Below, piece by piece: positions 35,523-44,271 of a DNA stretch of 64,000 nt. Both the position numbers and the translations under genes were made by a program. Location of the stretch: assembly GCF_947496075.1 (NCBI RefSeq), contig NZ_CANMBJ010000005.1, forward strand, positions 248,001 to 312,000. The letters are read 5' to 3'. The DNA comes from an uncultured Tateyamaria sp. (GTDB lineage: Bacteria > Pseudomonadota > Alphaproteobacteria > Rhodobacterales > Rhodobacteraceae). The stretch's first letter is position 1, and each line of letters opens with the position of its first letter. The notes under the pieces are model-generated. The model searched no databases. It saw only the letters and a list, made by a program, of their open reading frames with translations, and was not told where the DNA came from.

Positions 35523-35821
35523 CCGGGATCTCCTTTTTCCGGCACGACTCATTTGGGTCCGAGTCTGTGGAGCCAGCCTATGACGGTTCCGTTAATCAGT
35601 GCGAATTTTTTGTGCGCGTTGAAAACATCACGCGCTTTCGCGCCATTTCTTAATGAATCGTAAACAGTGAGGCATACGCGCACGGATTGACGACAATTGG
35701 ATCGAAATCACCCCAGAGGTTTCCCCCTTTTGCCCGATTTCAGCCACATTCAGAGCCCACACCCAACGTTGGACAAAAGGCTGTCAAAGCCTGTGATGAC
35801 CAAAAAACAATAAGGTGCATT

Positions 35822-37237
35822 ATGTTAATGATGTGGACACGGAAATTGACGACGAAGGCAGGGCTGAAAAGCAGCGTTGCCGGATTTGCGCGCGACGACT
35901 CGGGGTCCATGACCATTTTCGCCGTCGCGATGTTTTTCATGATGATTTTAGTTGGCGGTATCGGCGTCGACCTCATGCGCAACGAAATGGAACGTACGCG
36001 CATGCAAGCAACGGTCGACCGCGCCGTTCTGGCGGCTGCGGACTTGGATCAGCCACTTGAGCCCGAGGCAGTCGTACGCGACTACTTTAATAAAGCCGGG
36101 ATGAGCGACTACCTGTCCTCGGTTACCGTTGATCAGGGTCTGAACTATCGGACAGTGACAGCATCCGCCAACATGTCGACGAGCACGCAGTTCATGCACC
36201 TGATGGGTGTTAGCGAGTTGCCGGTACCTGCGTTGGGCCAGGCGGAAGAGCGCGTGTCGAACGTAGAGATTTCGATGGTTCTCGATATTTCCGGCTCCAT
36301 GGGCTGGAACAACAAGATGGCCAACCTTCAGGATGCAGCGAAAACCTTTGTCGACACTGTTGTCCGCGCGGAAAACGAAGATCTGATCTCAATCTCGCTG
36401 ATCCCTTACACCGCGCAGGTGAATGCCGGCTACGACATCTTCTCGCGGATGGAGACGAACCATCTGCACAACTACTCATATTGCGTCGACTTCGAAATCG
36501 ACGACTTCTCGTCAAGCGGGTTGGATCTGGATTCACCCTATGAACAGATGCAGCATTTTGACGAGGGGTGGGACTACTCCAACCCGGTCAACAACCCGGG
36601 CTGCCCCAAACGCGATTTTGAAGAGATTGTGCCGTTCAGCCAGAACGCAACGACACTCAAGAACACGATCGACGATTACCGCGCCCGCGCGAATACTTCG
36701 ATCCACCTTGGGATGAAATGGGGTGTGGCACTGCTGGACCCGTCATTCCGCCCGATCGTTCAAGATCTGGCCGGACCTGACGAAAACATCGTGGATGACG
36801 CATTTGCAAGCCGCCCGGCCGCCTACTCGGATGTCGAAACGCTGAAGACAGTGGTTCTGATGACAGACGGCCAGAACGTGGACACCACCCGCATCCAGCC
36901 GTGGTATTATGCCAATTCATCCCACTACGCACACTGGAGCCGTTACCCGCTGCACTGGTACCTGAACAACTACGTTCGTGGGAGCTGGTCTAACTGGCGC
37001 TACACCAAGTATACCTCGTCTCAAGCTGACTCCATGCTCGCAAACATCTGCAGCGCAGCAAAGGACCAAGGCATTGTGGTGTGGTCCGTCGGCTTCGAGG
37101 TCACAGACTACTCGGCCGGTGTGATGGAAGACTGCGCTTCCTCTCCAAGCCACTTCTTCCGGGTGGAAGGCGTCGAAATTACCGAAGCCTTCGAGGCAAT
37201 TGCCAAGCAAATCAACCAACTGAGGCTGACCCAATGA
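35822..37237 (+). CDS. TadG-like pseudopilin-type protein with von Willebrand A domain
   Basis: A 471-residue protein from the ATG at 35822, with AAGGTG just upstream; an in-frame start at 35687 has no support. The N-terminus has the TadE/TadG processing-like segment DSGSMTIFAVAMFFMMILVGGIGVDLMRNEMERTRMQATVDRAVLAAADL. The following vWA domain has the MIDAS motif DISGSMGW and later VVLMTDGQN. The region between is rich in Tyr and Trp (HYAHWSRYPLHWY). It is the first of three coupled genes related to Flp/Tad pili, where TadG is an adhesin or assembly factor. No tad machinery genes are in the window. Confidence 0.9.
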   Translation: MLMMWTRKLTTKAGLKSSVAGFARDDSGSMTIFAVAMFFMMILVGGIGVDLMRNEMERTRMQATVDRAVLAAADLDQPLEPEAVVRDYFNKAGMSDYLSSVTVDQGLNYRTVTASANMSTSTQFMHLMGVSELPVPALGQAEERVSNVEISMVLDISGSMGWNNKMANLQDAAKTFVDTVVRAENEDLISISLIPYTAQVNAGYDIFSRMETNHLHNYSYCVDFEIDDFSSSGLDLDSPYEQMQHFDEGWDYSNPVNNPGCPKRDFEEIVPFSQNATTLKNTIDDYRARANTSIHLGMKWGVALLDPSFRPIVQDLAGPDENIVDDAFASRPAAYSDVETLKTVVLMTDGQNVDTTRIQPWYYANSSHYAHWSRYPLHWYLNNYVRGSWSNWRYTKYTSSQADSMLANICSAAKDQGIVVWSVGFEVTDYSAGVMEDCASSPSHFFRVEGVEITEAFEAIAKQINQLRLTQ

Positions 37238-37770
37238 CCTTCAATCCCAAATCATTCCTGCGTCGTTTCCGGCGTGAAGAGGATGGCCAGATGGTGGTGG
37301 AATTCGCCCTTGCAGTCCCCCTCATGTTCACTCTCTTCATGACCTCGGTCGAACTCGGCATCTACTCGGTACGCCAAGGATTTCTGGACCGGGGCCTGGA
37401 TATGGCGGTCCGCAATGTCCGCCTGAACACCGGAGCCAACTATACCCACGGCGACATCAAGACGATGGTGTGTGAGTATTCAGGCTTCCTCGAAGACTGC
37501 GACTCGGCCCTGAAGCTGGAAATGAAGCCAGTGTCGGCACGCAATTTCGCAGGTTTCCCAGACTCCCCTGACTGTGCTGACGTGTCACTGGCCGTTACAC
37601 CTTCGACCACTTTCGTACATGGAGCGGAGCACCAGCTCATGATGCTGCGCGCATGTTACTCGTTCCAACCGGTATTCCCGATGACAGGCCTCGGCGCTTC
37701 GTTCTCGAAGGATGGTGCGGGCCGCGTCAAGATGGTCTCGATGTCCGGATTTGTGCAGGAGCCAAGCTGA
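37234..37770 (+). CDS. TadE-like pilus-assembly protein
   Basis: The ATG at 37234 overlaps the previous stop (ATGA), giving 178 residues; the longer frame from 37081 is inside the vWA gene and is rejected. The N-terminal segment REEDGQMVVEFALAVPLMFTLFMTSVELGIYSVRQGFLDRGLDMAVRNVR is the TadE signature, with a Gly before the hydrophobic helix and a Glu five residues into it, as in type IV pilin-like signals. The rest is a periplasmic domain with several Cys. It is likely a minor pseudopilin of the Tad pilus. Confidence 0.88.
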   Translation: MTFNPKSFLRRFRREEDGQMVVEFALAVPLMFTLFMTSVELGIYSVRQGFLDRGLDMAVRNVRLNTGANYTHGDIKTMVCEYSGFLEDCDSALKLEMKPVSARNFAGFPDSPDCADVSLAVTPSTTFVHGAEHQLMMLRACYSFQPVFPMTGLGASFSKDGAGRVKMVSMSGFVQEPS

Positions 37771-38321
37771 TGAAACGTCTTATCGCAACACTACAGTCCT
37801 TCCGCGACGACGAGCGTGGCAGCCTTGCGGTCGAAACCGTGCTGATCATTCCCGTCCTGTTTTGGGCCTACCTGTCGATGTTCGCCATCTTTGATGCGTA
37901 TCGCCAGCACTCGATCAACCAAAAGGCGGCATATACGATCGGCGACATCATATCGCGTGAGACGACGCCGCTGGACAATGACTACCTGAATGGCACGCGC
38001 GATATTCTTGCCTACCTGACGGCCAACACCGAAAGTGACGTGGCGGTGCGTGTGACCAGCGTGAAGTATGACGGTAATAATGACGTCTACAAACGCGACT
38101 GGTCCCAGGCCAAAGGGTGGAAACCTGCGCTGAGCAACAGTGACGTCGGCAAGCTGAAGGACCTGCTGCCTGTCATGCCCCACAATGAGCGGGTGATGGT
38201 GGTGGAAACGTTCGTGAAGTACGACCCACCATTCGCAACCGGCCTGCAAGACCGCGAGATTGAGAACTTCGTGTTCACACGTCCTCGCTACGCACCCCGC
38301 GTGCTTTGGTTGAGCCAATAA
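37770..38321 (+). CDS. TadE/TadF-like pseudopilin
   Basis: The ATG at 37770 shares one base with the previous stop (TGATG), giving 183 residues. The N-terminus is DDERGSLAVETVLIIPVLFWAYLSMFAIFDAYRQHSINQKAAYTIGD, the TadE/TadF pseudopilin pattern with a Glu in the helix. The C-terminal part is periplasmic. With the two genes upstream it forms a tightly coupled TadG/TadE/TadF-like trio, likely one operon. The stop lies one base before the end of the next gene, which converges on it. Confidence 0.88.
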   Translation: MKRLIATLQSFRDDERGSLAVETVLIIPVLFWAYLSMFAIFDAYRQHSINQKAAYTIGDIISRETTPLDNDYLNGTRDILAYLTANTESDVAVRVTSVKYDGNNDVYKRDWSQAKGWKPALSNSDVGKLKDLLPVMPHNERVMVVETFVKYDPPFATGLQDREIENFVFTRPRYAPRVLWLSQ

Positions 38322-38816
38322 TCAGTCGGGCAATCGCTCCGCAATCATGGCCGAGAGTATCTCGGCCATGAATTTTGCTTGGTGACCGGGTGTCATTCCA
38401 CCAACGCCAACCCGATTTCCAAGCCGCCACCAAAGACCGGGACGCCACGCGCGTCCCTTCGAGGTGTTCAGCCGCACAAGAAACCCATTCGATGGTTTGA
38501 AGGCGAACATGCCACGATCCAGCGATTGAATGTCACAGGTCCGTGCGACAATCTCGCCTGAGCTGTCTCGCAACACTTCTGGCGTCAACTCCAGTGTCAG
38601 GGCTGTCGCGCGTCGCATCTTTTCGGCAATCCAGATTGAGCCGCCGCCCAACGCGAACAGGAACAATTGCCAGCCAATCTCGGGTGGGCGCACGATGCCG
38701 ACGTAAATCACCAACAATGACAGCACCCAAAGCGAACCAATGCCCAGGATGCGCCGCCCTGGCGATGCCGTGATCGTTGCGATCACTTCGCCTTCTTTGA
38801 AATCCAGACCTTGCAT
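38322..38816 (-). CDS. Conserved membrane protein with two helices and a PH-like C-terminal part
   Basis: A 164-residue protein. Two adjacent membrane helices lie at about residues 22-40 (ILGIGSLWVLSLLVIYVGIV) and 47-63 (GWQLFLFALGGGSIWIA). The rest is a beta-rich cytoplasmic domain with LELTPEVLRDSSGEIVARTCDIQSLDRGMFAFKPSNGFLVRL, recalling bacterial PH-like domains. No enzymatic motif is seen. It runs opposite to and abuts the Tad trio, and follows the 3-hydroxyisobutyrate dehydrogenase-like gene on the same strand. Confidence 0.7.
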   Translation of the reverse strand: MQGLDFKEGEVIATITASPGRRILGIGSLWVLSLLVIYVGIVRPPEIGWQLFLFALGGGSIWIAEKMRRATALTLELTPEVLRDSSGEIVARTCDIQSLDRGMFAFKPSNGFLVRLNTSKGRAWRPGLWWRLGNRVGVGGMTPGHQAKFMAEILSAMIAERLPD

Positions 38817-38856
38817 GGTCCGCCCTTAGCTTGGCCGATGCGTGCGGACAAGGGGA

Positions 38857-39801
38857 TCAACGTCGAACGATGACCTCGGCCCCCTGCTCTTCCGGTTCAT
38901 AATCGGTCATTTCCGCCGGGAAGCCGGGGGCAGTTACGTCCAGGCCCGTCGCCTCTTCGAGCCGCTTGATGATGTTGGGCGACAGCTCACGTGGGCCAAA
39001 GCGGTCAATGGCATCGTTGAACAGCCGGATCAGTAACGGGTTGAGGTCCAGCGGCACCCCCGCCCGGTCTGCCACGTCCTGAAACAGACCAATGTCCTTG
39101 GCCACCAGGTCCATCGTGAAAGAGATGTCGCGGCTGCCATTCAAGATCACCTGGCTTTCGGTTTCATGGACAAAGGAAGTGCCCGAACTGATCGCCATGG
39201 CTTCGTAAGCGACGCCAAGGTCCATGCCCGCCCCCTTGGCGACCGTGAGTGCCTCGGCACAACTGACAAGGTTTGCAGTAGCAAGGTAGTTGGTCAGCAC
39301 TTTGAGCACAGACGCCGAACCCAGATCGCCGGTGTGCAGCACGCGGCGTCCCATCGTTGAGAGCAGCGGCAGTATACGCTCAAATGTGGCGCGATCGCAG
39401 CCTGCAAAAATACTGATGTTGCCGGTATCCGCCCGGTGGCATCCTCCCGACACGGGGCAATCTACTGCTGCACCCCCAGCTTCGATAACCTGCGCGCCGA
39501 TCCGTTTGACCTCGGCTTCGTCCGTCGTCGACATCTCCATCCAGATTTTGCCGGGACCGACATGCAGTAGCATCTCTTCCATCACCGCAGCAGAGGCCGC
39601 GGGGCTCGGAAGACAAGTGATAACCGCGTCACAGGCCTGCATCATGGCGGCGGGGCTTACCCCGTTCTGGGCGCCTGCTGCGACCTTGTCCGCCACGAAA
39701 ACCGCGTTCAGATCATGCACGGCTACGTCATGTCCATTGCGGATCAAGCTGCCGGACAACTTTCCACCGACATTGCCCAGACCGATAAACCCGATTTTCA
39801 T
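38857..39801 (-). CDS. NAD(P)-dependent oxidoreductase, 3-hydroxyisobutyrate dehydrogenase family
   Basis: It acts on a small 2-hydroxymethyl or 3-hydroxy acid. The start at 39801 (MKIGFIGLGNVGGKLSGSL) is the Rossmann start of the family; the frame to 39855 is rejected. It is 314 residues long. Signatures in order are FIGLGNVG, VDCPVSGGCHRADTGNISIFAG (the substrate-binding PVSGG) and the catalytic Lys in GSASVLKVLTNYLA. The exact substrate is unknown. It follows the M19 dipeptidase gene and the FAD oxidoreductase gene, so it may handle a product of the same pathway. Confidence 0.9.
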   Translation of the reverse strand: MKIGFIGLGNVGGKLSGSLIRNGHDVAVHDLNAVFVADKVAAGAQNGVSPAAMMQACDAVITCLPSPAASAAVMEEMLLHVGPGKIWMEMSTTDEAEVKRIGAQVIEAGGAAVDCPVSGGCHRADTGNISIFAGCDRATFERILPLLSTMGRRVLHTGDLGSASVLKVLTNYLATANLVSCAEALTVAKGAGMDLGVAYEAMAISSGTSFVHETESQVILNGSRDISFTMDLVAKDIGLFQDVADRAGVPLDLNPLLIRLFNDAIDRFGPRELSPNIIKRLEEATGLDVTAPGFPAEMTDYEPEEQGAEVIVRR

Positions 39802-39867
39802 GGCCGCCACCCTCCCTTGCGCCTTTCGCCCAAAGGGATATGGACGCGCCGACACTGTCCGTCCTGT

Positions 39868-40842
39868 TTACGACGCCGGACCAAAATTCTCGGCGTAAAA
39901 CCGATACCAGTTGCCGCCCATGATCCCAGCGACCTCGTCTTCCGACATTCCAGTGGCGCGCAGACCATTTTCGATGTTTCCGAAATCGCGATTATCGCGG
40001 AACCAATCGGGTTGTGGCGGAAAGCCCGGATCGGCGGCGGATCCTTCTCCATAGTCTACCTCTTTCGACCAGCGGCCCACGCGCATCCATTCCACCACGC
40101 TGTCGGGCTGGTCCTGGCACAGGTCAGAGCCAATGCCGATTGTGTCCGTGCCGTAGCGGTCTGCCGTGCGGGCCACCGCCTCACAAAACGATTGCAGCGT
40201 GCACTTTGACCCATCCTTGAGGTGGTGCGGGTAGAGCGAAAACCCAAGCATCCCGCCATTCGACGTCACAGCCCGGATCACGTCGTCACGCTTGTTGCGC
40301 AGGGCCGGGTGCCAGTCATGCGGGTTGGCGTGGGTGATCGCGATGGGCCGTTCCGAGATATCTGCCGCCTCAATGGTGGAGCGATCCGCCGAATGGCTCA
40401 TGTCCACCACCAGGCCCACGCGGTTCATTTCCTTGATCACCTGCCGCCCCATCCGAGTGATGCCGGTGTCGTTATCCTCGTAGCACCCTGTCGCGAGCAG
40501 GGACTGGTTATTGTAAGTCAGCTGCATGAAGCGCGCGCCGAGCGTATGTACGATTTCAACCAACCCGATATCATCCTCGATGGGACTGGGGTTTTGGAAA
40601 CCAAAGAAGATTGCGGTCCTGCCATCAGCTTTGGCCCGATCAATATCGCTGACCGAAGACCCCTTGATGATCAAGTCAGGATAAAGCTCGAACCAGCGGT
40701 TCCACGCCTCGAAATTCAGCACTGTTTCACGAAAATTCTCGTGGTAGGCGACGGTGACATGCACAGCATCCACACCGCCCTCACGCATCTGACGAAAGAT
40801 CTTTTCGGACCAGTTGCAGTATTGAAGGTTGTCGATACGCAT
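39868..40842 (-). CDS. Divergent M19-family (membrane) dipeptidase
   Basis: A 324-residue protein with the M19 renal dipeptidase layout: TGITRMGRQVIKEMNRVGLVVDMSH, ITHANPHDWHPALRNKRDDVIRAV and GGMLGFSLYPH. Two of the metal-binding His residues (in VDMSH and ITHAN) are in place. However, the usual N-terminal DGHxDxP metal motif is replaced by IDNLQYCNW, and the Glu of the EGG motif reads as FGFQNP. It may bind one metal or use another chemistry, acting on an unusual amide. It lies between an FAD oxidoreductase and a dehydrogenase, so an amide or opine-like substrate is possible; this is inference. Confidence 0.82.
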   Translation of the reverse strand: MRIDNLQYCNWSEKIFRQMREGGVDAVHVTVAYHENFRETVLNFEAWNRWFELYPDLIIKGSSVSDIDRAKADGRTAIFFGFQNPSPIEDDIGLVEIVHTLGARFMQLTYNNQSLLATGCYEDNDTGITRMGRQVIKEMNRVGLVVDMSHSADRSTIEAADISERPIAITHANPHDWHPALRNKRDDVIRAVTSNGGMLGFSLYPHHLKDGSKCTLQSFCEAVARTADRYGTDTIGIGSDLCQDQPDSVVEWMRVGRWSKEVDYGEGSAADPGFPPQPDWFRDNRDFGNIENGLRATGMSEDEVAGIMGGNWYRFYAENFGPAS

Positions 40843-40865
40843 GGTGCGGCCCTTTTCCCGATCTA

Positions 40866-42074
40866 TCAGATCACTGCTTTTTCTATGATGGGACGGCCCG
40901 CGACAATCCTGTCATATCTGAATGGAGAGAGATCAAGACTGCGGAACGCCCCATAAGTCACCCATTCGGCGGTGCCACGCCCCATCGCCGGTGATTGTTG
41001 CAGTCCGTGGCCGGAAAAACCGTTCAGAAAGATGAAGTTTTCGACCTCACTGTGTGGACCGACGATCGCGTTATGGTCAAATGTGTTCATAGCATAGTGG
41101 CCTGCCCATTCACTGGTCACCTTGATTGCCTCGAACTGCGGGATGCGCGTGGCAAGGATTGGCCAGACATGGCTTTCCCAGATGCTGTGATCCATTGCGA
41201 AATCGTCATAATCGACTGCCGGATCAACGTCCGAGTGTCCGCCCGCCTGGTAAGTGCCGCCCCCGTTTTCACGAACATGAACTCCGGATGGATCGATTGT
41301 CAGTGGTAAATCGCGCTCAAGCGGTTGTTCGGCCTTGAACACCCACGAATAACGTTTGCGGGGTTCCACCGGCACATCGATCCCCGCCATACGTGCTGTG
41401 CGCGCAGCACGCGGGCCTGACGCGTTGACAACTTGGCCGCAAGAAATGACCTCTCCGCAGGCCAGCGTGACACTTTCCACACGTGTACCTGCAGCGTTGC
41501 GTGCCATCGCCACAACTTCGTTTTCAATGTATTCAACACCGCGCTCTCGACTTTGCCTCCGCCACCAGTCAAAGACAGCAGCACCATCCCAATACCCTTC
41601 ATCCACCGTGTTGATGGACCCCAACACGATATCATCGACATTGTAGAACGGATAAGCCGCCTTGATTTGATCCGGTGTCATCAATTGCGTTGCCGCACCA
41701 GCCGTGCGCTGTACTTCGATATTTTCACGCAGCGTGTCGGCAAACCCCACGGTATCGGCCAAGTACATGTAGCCAAAGCTGCGGATTCCCAACTCGGGCA
41801 CCCGGTCGTCACCCCCCATGTACTGGCGAATATTCTTTACGAAATCAGCAGCGAACTGGCTGATATGAACATTCAGTTCGCTGGAAAATTGCTGCCGCAT
41901 GCAGCTGTTTGTGTGGGTAGTCGAGCATGCGGAATATGTCGAATCCCGTTCAACCACGAGAACACGACCGTCGAAGTCAGCGTTGTCTGTCAGGAACCAA
42001 GCCGTTGATGCGCCCATTATAGCGCCTCCGACGATCACCACATCGTATGTGCTGTATTCCGGTGCATTTGCCAT
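40866..42074 (-). CDS. FAD-dependent oxidoreductase (D-amino acid / sarcosine oxidase-like, DAO family)
   Basis: A 402-residue flavoprotein of the glycine oxidase/DAO group. It has the N-terminal nucleotide-binding motif TYDVVIVGGAIMGASTAWFLT, the CSTTHTNSCMRQQFS segment typical of sarcosine oxidase-like members, VVNASGPRAARTARMAG in the middle, and the C-terminal NFIFLNGFSGHGLQQSPAMGRG. It oxidises an N-methyl or N-alkyl amino acid, substrate unknown. It heads a minus-strand set with the M19 dipeptidase and the dehydrogenase, spaced by about 20 to 70 bases. The next gene upstream, nasT, runs the other way. Confidence 0.9.
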   Translation of the reverse strand: MANAPEYSTYDVVIVGGAIMGASTAWFLTDNADFDGRVLVVERDSTYSACSTTHTNSCMRQQFSSELNVHISQFAADFVKNIRQYMGGDDRVPELGIRSFGYMYLADTVGFADTLRENIEVQRTAGAATQLMTPDQIKAAYPFYNVDDIVLGSINTVDEGYWDGAAVFDWWRRQSRERGVEYIENEVVAMARNAAGTRVESVTLACGEVISCGQVVNASGPRAARTARMAGIDVPVEPRKRYSWVFKAEQPLERDLPLTIDPSGVHVRENGGGTYQAGGHSDVDPAVDYDDFAMDHSIWESHVWPILATRIPQFEAIKVTSEWAGHYAMNTFDHNAIVGPHSEVENFIFLNGFSGHGLQQSPAMGRGTAEWVTYGAFRSLDLSPFRYDRIVAGRPIIEKAVI

Positions 42075-42289
42075 CTGGCCTATTTCCGTCTTTTCAGTTT
42101 ACCGGCGGTGACTGTGCGGCGGAATTGAATAGCGCACCAGACCTTTGTTTGACGGTTGCACATTTTTTGATCGCCTCGCCCAACTATTGGGATGGCGCCT
42201 TGATGTGCTGCGACATCGCGCTGCGTCTGAGCGCGCAGTCAATGGATCAAAGCTGTGACTTGACCCACCACAGTTCAGTGACCAAGACC

Positions 42290-42862
42290 ATGAAGATAGC
42301 CGTCATTGAATCTGACCCCGACCGCGCCCGCGATATCATCGACGCGCTGATGGAGGGCGGATGGACCGATGTGGTTGTGTTGGGCGATGTCACAGGGCTT
42401 GCCCGCAAACTGGCAGCCCTCGACCCGGACCTTGTCTTGATCGATCTGGCCAACCCCAGCAGGGATGCATTGGAGCAGGTCAGCGTTGCATCCGAAGCAC
42501 AAAGTCGCCCCGTGGCAATGTTTGTCGATCGCTCTGACGATGAGATGACCCAAGCGGCAGTGGCCGCCGGACTGTCGGCTTATGTCGTGGGCGAATTGCA
42601 GCCCGAACGTATCAAGCCCGTTTTGCAAACGGCCATTGCCCGGTTCCAGATGATGAGCCAGATGCGCAACGAGCTTGAAGCCGCCAAGCAGGCGCTGGCA
42701 GACCGTAAGACCGTTGATCGCGCCAAGGGCATGATCATGCGCGCTCGCGGTGTGAGCGAGGAAGAGGCCTATGCCCTTCTACGTAAGACCGCGATGTCGC
42801 AGAACCGCAAGGTGATCGACGTGGCCCAGGCCCTGTTGACGGCATCGGATCTTTTGACATGA
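42290..42862 (+). CDS. nasT: NasT: response-regulator ANTAR antiterminator of nitrate assimilation
   Basis: A 190-residue protein with an N-terminal receiver-like domain (MKIAVIESDPDRARDIIDAL) and a C-terminal ANTAR RNA-binding domain: ADRKTVDRAKGMIMRARGVSEEEAYALLRKTAMSQNRKVIDVAQALL. The start at 42290 removes the unrelated first 81 residues of a longer frame. In Paracoccus, Azotobacter and others NasT binds the leader of the nas transcript and prevents termination, and NasS sequesters it when nitrate is absent. The ATGA junction with nasS shows coupling. The leader it should act on lies just downstream, at 44157-44251. Confidence 0.95.
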   Translation: MKIAVIESDPDRARDIIDALMEGGWTDVVVLGDVTGLARKLAALDPDLVLIDLANPSRDALEQVSVASEAQSRPVAMFVDRSDDEMTQAAVAAGLSAYVVGELQPERIKPVLQTAIARFQMMSQMRNELEAAKQALADRKTVDRAKGMIMRARGVSEEEAYALLRKTAMSQNRKVIDVAQALLTASDLLT

Positions 42863-44037
42863 GCGTTTCACGCCTCAATCTGGGGTACGTGCCTTTGGTC
42901 GACAGTGCGCCGCTGATTGTCGCTCAAGAGCTCAACTTTGCGGCGGATGAAGGCCTGTCGCTCAACCTTCTGCGCCAACCCTCGTGGGCCGCGTTGCGCG
43001 ACTTGCTGGCTCTCGGTCATCTTGACGCCGCGCATATGCTGGCGCCGATGCCGACCGCTATGTCGCTTGGCCTGAGCGGACCGATCGCGCGGATCGACGC
43101 ACTGATGGTGTTATCCGTCAACGGCACTGTCATCGGAGTGTCGAACGCAATGGCGGCGGCTATGCGAGACCGCGGATGGCCCGGTGGCTTTGGAACGCCG
43201 TATGACACTGTGATCCCGCTTTTGAAGGCGCTTGATGGTCCGTTGCGGGTCGGGGTGCCGTTCCCCTACTCGATGCATCGACTGCTATTCGAGTACTGGA
43301 TTGCGCACACCGGCGCATTGCAATCAGCAGACATCAGGATCATCACAACACCGCCCCCCTTGATGGCCAACGCCGTGGCCATAGGAGAGATCGACGTATT
43401 TTGTGTTGGCGAACCGTGGGGATCGGTCGCCGTAGCGGACAACGTGGGCGAACTGATCATGCCCGGGGCCGCGATATGGGCGCATGCCCCGGAAAAGGTA
43501 CTGGCCGCCCGACACGAATGGATAGAAGAGAACACGCCTGCCGTGGGCGCGTTGATGCGCGCGGTGGCGCGCGCAGCTGCATGGCTGGACACGCCCAAAA
43601 ACCGTCCCCTCGCCATCGAAATCCTGGCCCGCAGTGCACATCTGGACCTTCCGCATGCCGCGTTGGATCATGCGTTGATGGGCCGGTTCGCGACGCAGTT
43701 TGGTGCGGCGCCAGTGGATGTACCGGGCTTTCTGCGCTTTCATGACCGCGCGGCAAATTTCCCCTGGCGCAGCCAAGCTGCATGGATCGGGGCAGAGATC
43801 GCCCGCCTCACCGGTATTGATCGCAAGCACGCCATTGCAGTGGCGCAAGGCACGATGCGGCCAGACTGCTATCGTCAGCACCTTGGTCCAATTGGCGTCG
43901 ATATGCCCGGCGCATCCGCCAAGATCGAAGGCGCTCTGAACCATCCAATGGCTGTTGCATCGACACGGGGCCAGATGATTCTTGGGCCAGATGCTTTTTT
44001 TGATGGCGAAACTTTTGATTTCACCCTGTCTGAGTGA
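42859..44037 (+). CDS. nasS: NasS: cytoplasmic nitrate sensor
   Basis: A 392-residue protein of the nitrate-binding NrtA/CmpA fold but without a signal peptide, as expected of NasS. It starts RLNLGYVPLVDSAPLIVAQELNFAADEGLSLNLLRQPSWAALRDLLALG and continues with the ligand region HMLAPMPTAMSLGL. In the known system it binds NasT and releases it when nitrate or nitrite binds. The start overlaps the nasT stop as ATGA. Its relation to the transported substrate-binding protein encoded next (nrtA) is visible in the shared order of motifs, e.g. DAAHMLAP here and DGAHMLAG there. Confidence 0.94.
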   Translation: MSVSRLNLGYVPLVDSAPLIVAQELNFAADEGLSLNLLRQPSWAALRDLLALGHLDAAHMLAPMPTAMSLGLSGPIARIDALMVLSVNGTVIGVSNAMAAAMRDRGWPGGFGTPYDTVIPLLKALDGPLRVGVPFPYSMHRLLFEYWIAHTGALQSADIRIITTPPPLMANAVAIGEIDVFCVGEPWGSVAVADNVGELIMPGAAIWAHAPEKVLAARHEWIEENTPAVGALMRAVARAAAWLDTPKNRPLAIEILARSAHLDLPHAALDHALMGRFATQFGAAPVDVPGFLRFHDRAANFPWRSQAAWIGAEIARLTGIDRKHAIAVAQGTMRPDCYRQHLGPIGVDMPGASAKIEGALNHPMAVASTRGQMILGPDAFFDGETFDFTLSE

Positions 44038-44156
44038 CCAATTTTTGAGCAGTTGCTGCATTGCAGCGAATTTCATCAGAATAACGGAGTTTCTTGTTAG
44101 ACGCTGAACAAGGCGGCCGCTAGGTTCATGCCAACGAAGCAAAGAAGCTTCCCTCT

Positions 44157-44174
44157 GCTCCCAGCGATGGGGGC
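44157..44174 (+). promoter_or_regulatory. ANTAR leader hairpin 1 (hexaloop AGCGAT)
   Basis: A 6-bp stem (GCTCCC with GGGGGC, one wobble pair) closes the hexaloop AGCGAT. ANTAR-responsive RNAs have two hairpins whose six-base loops carry A at position 1 and G at position 4; this one does. It lies in the untranslated leader between nasS and nrtA. Confidence 0.75.
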
Positions 44175-44182
44175 TCACTGAA

Positions 44183-44196
44183 GAGCAAAGCCGCTC
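44183..44196 (+). promoter_or_regulatory. ANTAR leader hairpin 2 (hexaloop AAAGCC)
   Basis: A 4-bp stem (GAGC/GCTC) closes the hexaloop AAAGCC, again with A at position 1 and G at position 4. It is eight bases after hairpin 1. Its loop and 3' arm are part of the 5' arm of the terminator that follows, so the two structures exclude each other. NasT binding should stabilise this hairpin and prevent the terminator. Confidence 0.8.
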
Positions 44197-44251
44197 GTTC
44201 TGCCTGCGTACACCTCCTCCCGTGCGCATTGTGGAACGGGCGGCTTTTTTT
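44188..44251 (+). terminator. NasT-controlled intrinsic terminator in the nrtA leader
   Basis: A 13-bp stem (AAGCCGCTCGTTC at 44188-44200 with GAACGGGCGGCTT at 44234-44246, one T.G pair) is followed by seven T (44245-44251). A smaller internal hairpin (TGCG.../CGCA) may form in the long loop. Its 5' arm overlaps ANTAR hairpin 2. Without active NasT the nitrate transport, reductase and siroheme genes downstream should be shut off here. Confidence 0.85.
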
Positions 44252-44271
44252 ATAAAAAAAGGACCGACAGG

